64,000 nucleotides of DNA from Ideonella livida (GCF_010499455.1 NZ_JAAGOH010000001.1:248001-312000); one strand, 5' to 3'. Positions 43,237-51,625 are shown, numbered from the stretch's first letter. Numbers and translations are program-made. The notes: generated by a model from the letters alone, not told the origin.

Positions 43237-43790
43237 GGTGCGCAGGGCGGCAGCGCCAGACGCCGCGGCAGTTGCAGGATGGCCTCGGCGTTGGAGGGTG
43301 AGAAGCAGCGGTCGGCCGCCTCGGGCCAGGGCAGCCAGGCCCAGGCGGTGTGCTCGCGCGGGGCCAGCACCGGCGTGGTGCCCGCCGGCACGCACAGGCC
43401 GAAGACCTGCTCGGTGTTGTGGGTCACGCCCGGAGCGTAGCGGTGGCGCCAGCGTGGGTAGATCTCGTAGACGTTGGCCAGCTGCCAGTCCACCAGCGCC
43501 GAGGGGGGCACGGCGGCAGTGCCGACGACGATGCCGGTTTCCTCGGCCACTTCTCGGGTGCAGGTCTCGGCCCAGGGTTCGTCCAGCCGGTCCTTGGAGC
43601 CGGTCACGCTTTGCCAGAACCCCGGCACATCGGCCCGCTCCAGCAGCAGCACGCGGCCGTCCGGGTCGTGGATGACCACCAGCACCGACTGGGGGATCTT
43701 TGGCGGCTTGGCCACCGGGGCCGGGGTGGGCGACATGGGGGGCGAATCGGCGGCCGAAGTTTCGGGCGCGGCGTCGGACGGCATGCTCAT
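43233..43790 (-). CDS. nudB: Dihydroneopterin triphosphate pyrophosphohydrolase-like Nudix protein (NudB)
   Basis: 185 residues, of which the first ~28 are an Ala/Pro-rich leader. The Nudix box spans about 68-90, with 'GSKDRLDEPWAETCTREVAE' and then ETG, and 'VLVVIHDPDGRVLLLERADVPGFWQSVTGS' precedes it, as in NudB. It hydrolyses dihydroneopterin triphosphate in folate synthesis, and other nucleotide triphosphates in vitro. ATG 43790 and 43784 are both possible. It is the first gene of the nudB-EEP-clsB operon. Confidence 0.9.
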   Translation of the reverse strand: MSMPSDAAPETSAADSPPMSPTPAPVAKPPKIPQSVLVVIHDPDGRVLLLERADVPGFWQSVTGSKDRLDEPWAETCTREVAEETGIVVGTAAVPPSALVDWQLANVYEIYPRWRHRYAPGVTHNTEQVFGLCVPAGTTPVLAPREHTAWAWLPWPEAADRCFSPSNAEAILQLPRRLALPPCAP

Positions 43791-43833
43791 GCCACGATGA
43801 TAGGAGCCCGCCCCGACCCCATGCGCAGGCGGG

Positions 43834-43986
43834 TCAGCGCAGCCGGGCGATGGCCGGCCGCAACCGGGCCACCTGGCGCGCATGGCGGATCCGCAGCCCC
43901 GCCGCCACGGCGGTGACGGAGAGAAAGCCGGGGCGGCTGGCCTGCAGCCGGCGCCGCGCCCGGGCGAGTCCGGCCAGGCGGGACAT
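43834..43986 (-). pseudogene. Possible remnant of a UbiA-type prenyltransferase N-terminus
   Basis: A 50-codon frame between prpE and nudB reads MSRLAGLARARRRLQASRPG followed by FLSVTAVAAGLRIRHARQ. The phrase 'ASRPGFLSVT' resembles the N-terminal segment of UbiA/MenA-type prenyltransferases (ARPxFLSVTxVA), but the membrane domains and DxxxD motifs are absent. It may be a leftover 5' end of a deleted prenyltransferase gene, a small expressed protein, or chance in GC-rich sequence. Low confidence. Confidence 0.3.
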
Positions 43987-44002
43987 GCAGGCCCGACGGG
44001 CC

Positions 44003-45901
44003 TCAAGCCGGCTTGACCTGGTCCTTGACCTGCTGCAGCGCCGCCGGGTCTTCCATGGTGGTCAGGTCGCCGGGGTCGCGGCCTTCGCACACGGCTTGGA
44101 TGGCACGGCGCAGCAGCTTGCCCGAGCGGGTCTTGGGCAGCACCGAGACGAACTTGACCATGGCCGGGCGGGCCACGGCACCGAGCTGGCCGTCCACCAC
44201 CTTCATGATCTCAGCCTCATGCGCCTTGGCGCTGGCCACGTCGGCCGCCTTGGACGGATCCTTCAGCACCGCAAAGGCCACGGCCACCTGGCCCTTGAGC
44301 GGATCGGCCACGCCCACCACCGCCACCTCGGCCACGTTGGGGTGGCTGGAGATGCTTTCCTCGATCTCCCGGGTGCCCAGGCGGTGGCCGGCCACGTTGA
44401 TCACGTCGTCGGTGCGGCCCAGGATGAAGAAGTAGCCGTCGGCGTCCTTGATGCCCCAGTCAAAGGTGCTGTACATCACCTTGTTGTGGATGCTGGACCA
44501 GTAGGTCTTCACATAGCGGGCGTCGTCGCCCCACACGGTTTGCAGGCAGCCCGGGGGCAGCGGGCCTTCCACCGCGATCACGCCCTTCTTGCCGGGTTCG
44601 GTGATCTCCTCGGCGGTGGTCTCGTCGATCAGCTTGACGTCGTAGCCGTACACCGCCTTGCCCGGCGAGCCGAACTTGGTGGGCGCGGTCTCCACGCCGT
44701 TGCAAATGGCCATGATGGGCCAGCCGGTCTCGGTCTGCCAGTAGTTGTCGATGATGGGCTTGTGGATGGCGCCCGCGATCCAGGTGGCGGTGGGCTCGTC
44801 CAGCGGCTCCCCGGCCAGGAACAGCGCCTTCAGGCTGGACAGGTCGTACTGGGTCAGGAAGGCCGGGTCCTGCTTCTTGAGCACGCGCGCGGCGGTGGGC
44901 GCGCTGAACATCACGCTGACCTTGTACTTTTCCACCAGGCTCCACCAGATGCCGGCATCCGGGCGGATGGGCAGGCCCTCGTACATGATGGTGGCCATGC
45001 CGTTGATCAGCGGGCCATAGATGATGTAGCTGTGGCCCACCACCCAGCCGATGTCGCTGGTGGAGAAGTAGGTCTCGCCGGGGTTGCCCATGTAGATGTG
45101 CTTCATGGACGCGGCCAGGGCCACGGCGTAGCCGCCGGTGTCCCGCTGCACGCCTTTGGGCTTGCCGGTGGTGCCGCTGGTGTAGAGGATGTAGCTGGGG
45201 TGGGTGCTGTCCACCCACTCGCAGGGCACCTGGGCATCCATCACGCCAGCGCGCAGGCTGGCGTAGTCCTCATCACGGCCCGCCACCTTGGCGAACTCGG
45301 CCAGGCCCCGGTCCACCATCAGCACCTTGGCGGGCTTGTGGCCGGCCAGGCTGATGGCCTCATCCAGCAGGTGCTTGTAGGGCACGCTCTTGCCGCCGCG
45401 CATGCCGGCATCCGCGCTCACGATGACCGTGGGCTGGGCGTCGTCAATGCGGCTGGCCAGTGAGTGGCTGGCAAAGCCGCCGAACACCACCGAGTGGATG
45501 GCGCCGATGCGCACGCAAGCCAGCATGGCAAAGCAGGCCTCGGCAATCATCGGCATGTAAATCAGCACCCGGTCGCCCTTCTTCACGCCCAGTTGCTGAT
45601 AAATCGCCGCCATGCGGTTCACCTCGGCATGCAGCTCGCGGAAGCTGTAGGCCTTCTCGGTGCCGGTCTCGGTGGAGACGAAGATCAGCGCGTTCTGGTC
45701 CGGCCGGGTGGCCAGATGGCGGTCCACCGCGTTGTGGCACAGGTTGGTCTGCCCACCCGCGAACCACTTGGCAAACGGCGGGTTGCGGTAGTCGCACACC
45801 TGCGCATAGGGCTGGTGCCAATCGATCAGCTGGGCTTGCTCGGCCCAGAAGCCGTCACGGTCCTGGATGGAGCGGCGGTGGAAGTCGGCATAGCTCGTCA
45901 T
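44003..45901 (-). CDS. prpE: Propionyl-CoA synthetase
   Basis: 632 residues. The N-terminus 'MTSYADFHRRSIQDRDGFWAEQAQLIDWHQPY' and the full-length pattern match PrpE more closely than Acs (no long N-terminal Acs extension). The nucleotide loop 'YILYTSGTTGKPKGV', 'WVVGHSYIIYGPL', 'YWQTETGWPI' and the C-terminal catalytic lysine motif 'KTRSGKLLRR' are intact. It makes propionyl-CoA from propionate, ATP and CoA, feeding the carboxylase-mutase route encoded at 53008-61000. An AGGAGA site lies 8 nt before ATG 45901. The motif near 45988-46000 suggests control by the same regulator as the mutase operon. Confidence 0.93.
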   Translation of the reverse strand: MTSYADFHRRSIQDRDGFWAEQAQLIDWHQPYAQVCDYRNPPFAKWFAGGQTNLCHNAVDRHLATRPDQNALIFVSTETGTEKAYSFRELHAEVNRMAAIYQQLGVKKGDRVLIYMPMIAEACFAMLACVRIGAIHSVVFGGFASHSLASRIDDAQPTVIVSADAGMRGGKSVPYKHLLDEAISLAGHKPAKVLMVDRGLAEFAKVAGRDEDYASLRAGVMDAQVPCEWVDSTHPSYILYTSGTTGKPKGVQRDTGGYAVALAASMKHIYMGNPGETYFSTSDIGWVVGHSYIIYGPLINGMATIMYEGLPIRPDAGIWWSLVEKYKVSVMFSAPTAARVLKKQDPAFLTQYDLSSLKALFLAGEPLDEPTATWIAGAIHKPIIDNYWQTETGWPIMAICNGVETAPTKFGSPGKAVYGYDVKLIDETTAEEITEPGKKGVIAVEGPLPPGCLQTVWGDDARYVKTYWSSIHNKVMYSTFDWGIKDADGYFFILGRTDDVINVAGHRLGTREIEESISSHPNVAEVAVVGVADPLKGQVAVAFAVLKDPSKAADVASAKAHEAEIMKVVDGQLGAVARPAMVKFVSVLPKTRSGKLLRRAIQAVCEGRDPGDLTTMEDPAALQQVKDQVKPA

Positions 45902-45987
45902 GGGTCTTGTCTCCTGGCGGATGGCTCTCAAGGGACTCTCAAGAATTGGGGACGGGCGCAGACCGCGGGGTCTGGGGCGCACCAGCG

Positions 45988-46020
45988 TGAATTCATAATT
46001 CAAAATGATGCTCCTGACAG
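45988..46020 (-). promoter_or_regulatory. Predicted prpE promoter overlapping a 13-bp operator motif shared with the mutase/gntR region
   Basis: On the minus strand a weak -35 (CTGTCA, 46015-46020) and a weak -10 (TATGAA, 45992-45997) are 17 bp apart. The 13-bp AATTATGAATTCA (45988-46000) overlaps the -10. The same 13 bp occurs at 61159-61171 in front of the mutase operon and gntR; a 23-bp window around both sites agrees at 18 positions. AT-rich words of this size are rare in this GC-rich DNA. The rest of the gap 45902-46292 shows no gene. Box quality is low, the shared word is clear. Confidence 0.55.
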
Positions 46021-46292
46021 GCGCCTGTCACCCACCGGGCGGGCTTGACCTGACGCAAGGGAAACGGCCCCCGGGACCCCTGCCCGGCAGGAACGCCAGT
46101 CACCCCACCAGCAGATCATGGGGCGAATCACGGCGGGCAAATTGCCCGGTCCTCGGCGGGCGAGCCACCCTGGGCGCCCACCGCTCGCCTGCCTATCGTC
46201 TGGGTCATTCCCACCCACCACCCGGCCTGCCGCCGCACCCGACGATGCGCCCCCCTCCCCCACCCTCCCTCCACCGCACGCCGGGCCCCGGC

Positions 46293-47081
46293 ATGCCCCG
46301 CCCGGCGCGGACGCTGGCCCTGGCGGGGGTCACCCTGCTCGCCACCACGCTCACCCTGCCAGCGGCCTGGGCCGACATGCAAGCCGGCAGCGGCAGCTGC
46401 GGCCAGGCGCTGAGCGACCCGGCCAACGACCTCTCCGTCGCCCATGCCGCCCAGCAGCCCGCCAGCCTCATCACCTGCAGCGCCGGCTACCTGGCGGCCA
46501 AGTGCGGGGACTACGCCACCGCCAACGTCATCTTCGACAAGTGCATGGCCAAGGGCTATGCCGGCGCCATGATCTGGAAGGCGCACATGCTGGAGAACGG
46601 CCACGGCGTGGAGCGCGACCTGGGCCAGGCGGCCGCGCTGTTCCGCCAGGCCTCACAAAGCGAGGACGAGCAATACGCCGCCCTGGGCAAGCTGCACTAC
46701 GCCAGCGCCCTGTTGGAGGGCCGGGGCGTCGCCCGCGACGAAGCCGCCGCGCGCCAGTGGTTTGAGGCCGCCGCCGCCCAAGGCAGTGACGACGCCAAGG
46801 AATTCCTGCGCACAGGCCACCACACCGCCTCCCGCGATGCCTTCGGCCGCGGCGTGGGCCAGGCGCCCGGTGCAGACAGCACGGCACAGCGCCTGCTGCG
46901 CAAGGTGCAGACCGCGCTGCCTGCCCTGCCCGACCTGTCGGCCACCTGGGCACTGCTGGCCGGCCTGTGCGCCCTGCTGGGCCTGGGCGGCTGGCGGCAG
47001 TGGCAGGCCACCACCACGGCCACCACCACGGCCACCACCACGGCCGCCCCCCCACGCCGCCCCGCCACCGCCAAGACCTGA
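46293..47081 (+). CDS. Periplasmic Sel1-repeat protein with C-terminal membrane anchor
   Basis: 262 residues from ATG 46293; ATG 46245 is an in-frame alternative. A Sec signal (about 1-26, AAWA|DMQAG) precedes two or three Sel1-like repeats ('AGAMIWKAHMLENGHGVERDLGQAAALFRQA', 'AALGKLHYASALLEGRGVARDEAAARQWFEAAAAQG'). A single hydrophobic helix ('WALLAGLCALLGLGGWRQW') sits near the end, then a Thr/Ala tail coded by a 12-bp tandem repeat. Sel1 proteins usually mediate protein-protein contacts. It is the first gene of a tight five-gene operon with an ExbB-like channel and a two-component system, 16 bp upstream of the channel. Confidence 0.85.
   Translation: MPRPARTLALAGVTLLATTLTLPAAWADMQAGSGSCGQALSDPANDLSVAHAAQQPASLITCSAGYLAAKCGDYATANVIFDKCMAKGYAGAMIWKAHMLENGHGVERDLGQAAALFRQASQSEDEQYAALGKLHYASALLEGRGVARDEAAARQWFEAAAAQGSDDAKEFLRTGHHTASRDAFGRGVGQAPGADSTAQRLLRKVQTALPALPDLSATWALLAGLCALLGLGGWRQWQATTTATTTATTTAAPPRRPATAKT
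47006..47045 (+). repeat. 12-bp tandem repeat in the Sel1 gene
   Basis: GGCCACCACCAC is repeated exactly three times, followed by GGCC. Because the unit is 12 bp, changes in copy number would keep the frame and only lengthen the Ala-Thr-Thr-Thr tail after the membrane helix. It is a candidate variable-length site. Confidence 0.85.
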
Positions 47082-47097
47082 CCCCCGAGACCCACCC

Positions 47098-47619
47098 ATG
47101 ACCACCTCTCTGGAACACGCCCTCCACGGGATCAGCCAACTGTTCTTGCTGCCGGTGCTGCTGGCCATCGGCCTGCTGTTTGCCTACGCCTTCGTCGCCC
47201 TGGGCGCCTGTGCCGTGCAGGCCTGGCAACGCCATCGCGGGCAGGCCGCCGGCTTTGAGCTGCGCCACGCCGGCCGCCAGCCACCTCCCCCCAGCCCGGC
47301 GGCGTTGGAGCTCCTGGCCCTCAAGCGCCTGGAACCCGTGCGCATTGCCACCCGGGTGGCGCCCATGCTGGGCCTGGTGGCCACCATGATCCCGATGGGG
47401 CCCGCACTCCAAGCCATGGCCGGCGGCCAGATGGCCGAAGTGGCACAGGGGTTGACCGTGGCCTTCTCCGCCGTGATCCTGGCGCTGATCGCGGCGGCCA
47501 TCACCTACAGCGTGGCCCAGGTGCGGCGCCGCTGGTACGCCAGCGATCTGCTGTGGCTGCAGTCGGGTGAGCCACAGGCGGAGCCCGCCGGCACCCCGGT
47601 GAAGGAGGCCAGCGCATGA
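47098..47619 (+). CDS. MotA/TolQ/ExbB-family proton channel protein
   Basis: 173 residues with three hydrophobic segments (about 15-42, 85-105, 118-140) and the ExbB-like core 'IATRVAPMLGLVATMIPMGPALQAM' followed by 'MAEVAQGLTVAFSAVILALIAAAITYSVAQVRRRW'. The P-x-x-x-x-x-x-T-x-x-P pattern and the polar residues in the last two helices are the ion-channel hallmarks. It should form a pentamer around the ExbD-like product of the next gene. It overlaps that gene by 4 bp (ATGA). No TonB, CobN or TonB-dependent receptor is in the window. Confidence 0.88.
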   Translation: MTTSLEHALHGISQLFLLPVLLAIGLLFAYAFVALGACAVQAWQRHRGQAAGFELRHAGRQPPPPSPAALELLALKRLEPVRIATRVAPMLGLVATMIPMGPALQAMAGGQMAEVAQGLTVAFSAVILALIAAAITYSVAQVRRRWYASDLLWLQSGEPQAEPAGTPVKEASA

Positions 47620-47942
47620 TCACCGAACGCCTGCTGCACGACGAGGACGAGGACCCGGTGCTCTCGCTGGTCAACCTCATCGACGTCTTTCTGGTCATCA
47701 TCGCCGCCCTGCTGCTGGCGGTGGGCCAGCACCCCTTGCGGCCCTTTGCCCAGGAGGAGGACTACACCCTGATCCGCCGCCCGGGCCAGGCGGACATGGA
47801 AATCATCACGCGCAAAGGCCAGAAGCTGGAACACTACCGGGCCGAATCCGCCCCGCCCACGGACAGCGGCGGTGGCCAGGGCGTGCGTGCCGGCGTGGCC
47901 TACCGCCTGCCCGACGGCAGCATGATGTTTGTGCCTGAATGA
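47616..47942 (+). CDS. DUF2149 protein, ExbD/TolR-like
   Basis: 108 residues. The single N-terminal transmembrane helix (18-37) reads SLVNLIDVFLVIIAALLLAV and has an Asp (D23) in the place of the proton-carrying Asp of ExbD/TolR (NLxDVxLVLL). A ~70-residue soluble periplasmic part follows. DUF2149 genes are commonly found next to MotA/TolQ-type genes, and this one overlaps the ExbB-like gene by 4 bp at its start and the kinase gene by 4 bp at its end. The motor function is inferred from the helix and the neighbour. Confidence 0.85.
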   Translation: MITERLLHDEDEDPVLSLVNLIDVFLVIIAALLLAVGQHPLRPFAQEEDYTLIRRPGQADMEIITRKGQKLEHYRAESAPPTDSGGGQGVRAGVAYRLPDGSMMFVPE

Positions 47943-49330
47943 CCCTGCCTGCCTTGCCACCGCCCGCCACTGGCCCCGCCTTGCGGCTGGGCAGCCGCCT
48001 GCTGTGGCGGCTGGTCGGCGCCACCACGCTGCTGCTGCTGGCCCTGCTCTGGATGGCCTGGCACGACTGGCGCGAGCAACTCGCCACCGACCTGCCCGCC
48101 ACCGCTGAGCTGGCCAGCCAACTGCTGCATGACGACCTGGCGGGCCGGGCGGGCGCCTTCAACCGCCCCCAGCTCACCGCCACGCTGGCGCCCCTGGCCC
48201 CGCTGGCGCGCCGCGCCGCCTTCTGCGCCGAACTGCGCAACCTGCAGGGCCGGCTGATGGACCAGGGCTGCCTGCCCCGGCTGCCGCCCGCTTCGCTCAC
48301 CGGGGCGGCGGGTCCGCCAGCGGACTTCGGCCTCTTGCTGGTCGGCGCTGAGCCGTCGCCAGCCGACTGGCCCTGGCCGGCGCGGGCCGCCCGCTGGTTG
48401 GCCACGGCAGGCGGTGCACCCGCCAGCCAGACCCACACCCTGGTGCTGCCCGAAGGCCTGAAGCTGGGCACGCTGGAGCTGGAGCCCGACTGGACCCACG
48501 AGGCCGGCCAACTCGGCCGCCACCTGGGCCTGATCGCCCTGGGCGGCCTGGCCCTGCTGGCCGGCCTGCTGCACATCGCCCGCACCGCCACCCGCCAATG
48601 GGCGCAAGACCACCGGCAGCAGCAGCAACTGGCCAGCCACCTGCTGAACGCACGGGAGCAAGAGCGCCGCCGCCTGGCCCGCGAGCTGCATGACGAGCTG
48701 GGCCAAAGCCTCACCGCCCTGCATGCCGAAGCCGCCGTGGTGGCACTGGTCAGCGCCGGCGCCGCCGGCACAGCCCCCGCCCTGACCCAAAGCGCCCAGG
48801 CCATGCGCCGCCTGCTGGCCCAGATGCAAGAAGGCCTGCAGCGCGTGCTGGCCGATCTGCGCCCGCAGGCCCTGGACCGCTTTGGCCTGCCCAGCGCCCT
48901 GCAGGCCCTGGCCCGGCAAACCCGCCTGCATGCCGATGGCACCCCCCTCACCGTCACCCTGCAGCTGCCGGAGCCCTGGCGCCCGCTGCCGGCCGACCAC
49001 GACATCCACGTCTACCGCATCGTGCAGGAAGCGCTCACCAACGCCTGGCGGCACAGCGCTGCCCGCCACGCCACGGTAAGCCTGCGCCCGGACGGCGACC
49101 TGCTGCACCTCAGCGTGCAAGACGATGGCCAGGCCAGCCCGCTGCAACCGGTGCAGCCCGGCCACGGCCTGCTGGGCCTGCATGAACGGGTGGCCGCCCT
49201 GGGCGGCACGCTGCGCTGCACCCACCCCGAGGGCGGGGGCCTGTGCCTGAGCGTGCGCCTGCCCTGCCCCCGCCCCACACCGGCCAGCGCCCCCACCGCC
49301 GCCACGCCCCCACCTGAAAGCCCCGCATGA
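47939..49330 (+). CDS. Sensor histidine kinase, NarL/UhpB type (HisKA_3)
   Basis: 463 residues. Two transmembrane helices (about 23-40 and 197-214) flank a ~155-residue periplasmic domain with two cysteines (C96, C111). A cytoplasmic linker leads to the HisKA_3 dimerisation helix with the phosphoacceptor H251 in 'RRRLARELHDELGQSL', then the HATPase domain ('IVQEALTNAWRHSAARHATV', 'VQDDGQ', 'GHGLLGLHERVAALGG'). The Pro/Ala-rich C-terminal tail is short. Partner is the response regulator overlapping its stop by 4 bp; the two lie directly downstream of the ExbB/D-like pair. Input signal unknown. Confidence 0.93.
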   Translation: MTLPALPPPATGPALRLGSRLLWRLVGATTLLLLALLWMAWHDWREQLATDLPATAELASQLLHDDLAGRAGAFNRPQLTATLAPLAPLARRAAFCAELRNLQGRLMDQGCLPRLPPASLTGAAGPPADFGLLLVGAEPSPADWPWPARAARWLATAGGAPASQTHTLVLPEGLKLGTLELEPDWTHEAGQLGRHLGLIALGGLALLAGLLHIARTATRQWAQDHRQQQQLASHLLNAREQERRRLARELHDELGQSLTALHAEAAVVALVSAGAAGTAPALTQSAQAMRRLLAQMQEGLQRVLADLRPQALDRFGLPSALQALARQTRLHADGTPLTVTLQLPEPWRPLPADHDIHVYRIVQEALTNAWRHSAARHATVSLRPDGDLLHLSVQDDGQASPLQPVQPGHGLLGLHERVAALGGTLRCTHPEGGGLCLSVRLPCPRPTPASAPTAATPPPESPA

Positions 49331-49968
49331 TCCGAGTGATGCTCGTGGACGACCACGCCGTGGTGCGCGAGGGCTACCGCCGCCTGCTGGAATGCCAGGG
49401 CGACCTGCAGGTGGTGGCTGAAGCCGGGGACGGCCAGCAGGCCCTGCAGGATTGGCGCCACACCCAACCCGATGTGACCGTGGTGGACCTGGCCCTGCCC
49501 GGCCTGGGCGGGCTGGAGCTGATCACCCGGCTGCGCCAGCGTGAGCCCCGCTGCCGCCTGCTGGCCTTCAGCATGCACCGCGACCCCGTCTGGGCCACAC
49601 AGGCCCTGCGTGCCGGCGCGCTGGGCTATGTGACCAAGAGCAGCCCACCCGAAACCCTGGTGCAGGCCGTGCGCACGGTGCACGACGGCCGCCGCGTGAT
49701 CAGCCCCGACATCGCCACCGAGGTGGCCACCGCCCTGCTGGACGCCCAAGGCGCCGAAACCGGCGCCCCGGCCGGCCTGAGCCCCCGGGAGTTTGAGGTG
49801 CTGCGCGCTCTGGTGGCGGGCCGCGAGGTGGCCGACATCGCCGAGGCCCTGCACCTCAGCCCCAAGACCGTGCACAACCTGCACTACCAGATCAAGGCCA
49901 AGCTGGGCACGCGCAGCGACTTCGAGCTGGCGCGCCTGGCGTGGCAAAACGGCTGGATGGACGCCTGA
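49327..49968 (+). CDS. NarL/FixJ-family response regulator
   Basis: 213 residues. The receiver domain has acidic residues at 8-9 (VDDH), the phosphoacceptor D54 in 'VTVVDLALPG' and Lys in 'GYVTKSSPPE'. A LuxR-type helix-turn-helix follows at about 148-210 ('LSPREFEVLRALVAGREVADIAEALHLSPKTVHNL'). It is the cognate partner of the upstream kinase and should bind DNA as a dimer when phosphorylated. Last gene of the Sel1-ExbB-DUF2149-HK-RR operon. Confidence 0.94.
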   Translation: MIRVMLVDDHAVVREGYRRLLECQGDLQVVAEAGDGQQALQDWRHTQPDVTVVDLALPGLGGLELITRLRQREPRCRLLAFSMHRDPVWATQALRAGALGYVTKSSPPETLVQAVRTVHDGRRVISPDIATEVATALLDAQGAETGAPAGLSPREFEVLRALVAGREVADIAEALHLSPKTVHNLHYQIKAKLGTRSDFELARLAWQNGWMDA

Positions 49969-49987
49969 GACGGGGCGCGCCGTCGCC

Positions 49988-51481
49988 TCAGGGCGCGCTC
50001 GCCCACACCGGCGCATCGGTCCCCGGCGGCACGGCCGGCCGCCACGGTGTGGCCCAGGGCGCTGACCAGTCCCAGGCGCTGGGCATCACCCGCAGCGGGC
50101 CAAAGCCGCTGGCCTCGTCCTGCCAGTGGCCTTCGGGCGAGAGGGGCGGCAGCGCCAGGTCCCGCGGCGTGCGGCCCAGCTGGCGCAGCCACTGGCCCAC
50201 GCCGGCCAGGCTCACGTCCACCGTCCAGCTGCCGCCTTCCTGCTGCTGGCGCCACAGCGCCACTTGGGTGCCCAGGGCCAGCAGGTGGCCGGCCGCATGG
50301 TCCAGCACCTGCACCGGCAGGGCGCGGGGCGTGGACTGCCCGGCGGCCTCGGCCTCCTCGTGGTTCAGGCCCAGGGCGCTCTGCACCAGGGAGTCAAAGC
50401 CACGCTGCTGCGCCCAGGGGCCCACCTGGCCCCAGGCGCTAAGCCGGGCCACCACCAAGCCGGGCCGCAGGCGGGTCAGCGCCTCGGCCGTCCAACCGCG
50501 GGCTTCCAGGGCGCCCGGGCGGTAGGCCTGCAGCCAGACGTGGGCGCCGGCCACCAGGGTGCGCAGGCGCTGGGCGTCGCCCGGCGCGCGCAGGTCCAGC
50601 ACGGCCGATCGCTTGCCCCGGCTGGTCTCCGGCAGCACGGCGATGTTGGGCAGGTGCGGCCCGTTGACCAGCAACACCTCGGCCCCCAGCCAGGCCAGGG
50701 CCCGGCCGGCCACCGGGCCAGCCAGGATGCGGCTGAAGTCCAGCACGCGCAGCCCCTGCCAGGGCGGCGCGTGCGGTCCCTGCAGGGCGGGCCAGCGGCG
50801 GGGCGGCGCCTCGGGCTGGCCGGGGGGGGTGGGAAGGCGGCGGACCTGGACCGGCAGGGTGAAGTCCTGGCGGGCGGCCAGCGCCACGGCCTGCGGATGG
50901 ACCGCCCACTGCGCCGGGGTCCGCAGGGCCACGCCCACGCCGCCAGCGGCCATCAGCGCGGCCTCCAGCGCCGGTGCGGACCAGCCGGCCAGGGCCGCCG
51001 CCACCGCCTCACGCGGTGTGAGCGCGCCGGTGGGCAAGCCCAACAGCGCCAGCAACCGGTCCCGGTGATGGGCAAAGTTGGCATGCACCCGCACCCAGCC
51101 CGGGGCGCCGCGGGCCTGCCCGCAGGGGTAGAGCCCGCTCACGGGGTCCCACACCGGGGGCGTCTGGCCGTCCACCTGCAGATGGCTGCCGAACAGCCGG
51201 GCTGCTGCCCAGCTGTCCACCCGCAGGCGGCTGCGCTGCGCCACGGCGGCTCCGGCCCGCCAGTCCAGGGCCAGCCAAGCTGCCAGGCCCGCCGCCGCCA
51301 CACTGGCCTGCGCCGCCACCGTGACCGCAAAGGAGGACGGCAGCACGGCTGCCGGCCCGGTCAGCGTCACCTGGTCCAGTGCCGCTGGGGGCAGGCCCAA
51401 GCCGGTCCAGAGTGAGGCCAGGAGGTGCGGGGCCCCTTGAGGGGCCGGTGGCGCAGGAGGATGGCCAAGGACGTCGAGCAT
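49988..51481 (-). CDS. Class III (CaiB/BaiF) CoA-transferase with permuted domain order
   Basis: 497 residues. A CaiB-type core lies in the C-terminal part: 'LRVLDFSRILAGPVAGRALAWLGAEVLLVNGP' (about 244-275), 'TSRGKRSAVLDLRAPGD' and 'GPWAQQRGFDSLVQSALG', where D363 is the expected catalytic Asp. The N-terminal ~200 residues contain 'DGQTPPVWDPVSGLYPC' and 'GWVRVHANFAHHRDRLLALLG' with 'RTPAQWAVHPQA', which resemble the C-terminal part of ordinary CaiB proteins. So the halves appear swapped. It transfers CoA between acyl acids. Divergent from the HTH-citrate synthase gene across a 144-bp gap. Substrates unknown. Confidence 0.85.
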   Translation of the reverse strand: MLDVLGHPPAPPAPQGAPHLLASLWTGLGLPPAALDQVTLTGPAAVLPSSFAVTVAAQASVAAAGLAAWLALDWRAGAAVAQRSRLRVDSWAAARLFGSHLQVDGQTPPVWDPVSGLYPCGQARGAPGWVRVHANFAHHRDRLLALLGLPTGALTPREAVAAALAGWSAPALEAALMAAGGVGVALRTPAQWAVHPQAVALAARQDFTLPVQVRRLPTPPGQPEAPPRRWPALQGPHAPPWQGLRVLDFSRILAGPVAGRALAWLGAEVLLVNGPHLPNIAVLPETSRGKRSAVLDLRAPGDAQRLRTLVAGAHVWLQAYRPGALEARGWTAEALTRLRPGLVVARLSAWGQVGPWAQQRGFDSLVQSALGLNHEEAEAAGQSTPRALPVQVLDHAAGHLLALGTQVALWRQQQEGGSWTVDVSLAGVGQWLRQLGRTPRDLALPPLSPEGHWQDEASGFGPLRVMPSAWDWSAPWATPWRPAVPPGTDAPVWASAP

Positions 51482-51540
51482 GGCGGTGTGGCGGGTAAGG
51501 AAGTGACCGGCCGCATTTCAGGCCGGCGGCCAACGCCCGT

Positions 51541-51567
51541 CCAGATGGACGCAATCGATCCACCTGG
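51541..51567. promoter_or_regulatory. Inverted repeat in the CoA-transferase / HTH-citrate synthase divergent gap
   Basis: CCAGATGGA (51541-51549) and TCCACCTGG (51559-51567) form 9-bp arms (8 of 9 matching) with a 9-bp spacer. Arms of this size and spacing suit a MerR-, XRE- or excisionase-type dimer, and the HTH protein encoded just downstream is a natural candidate binder. Confidence 0.5.
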
Positions 51568-51625
51568 GCAGGGGCGGTGCCACGCGCTAGGCTGGGCGGG
51601 CACGCCGCCCCCCCTGCCCTGCCCC

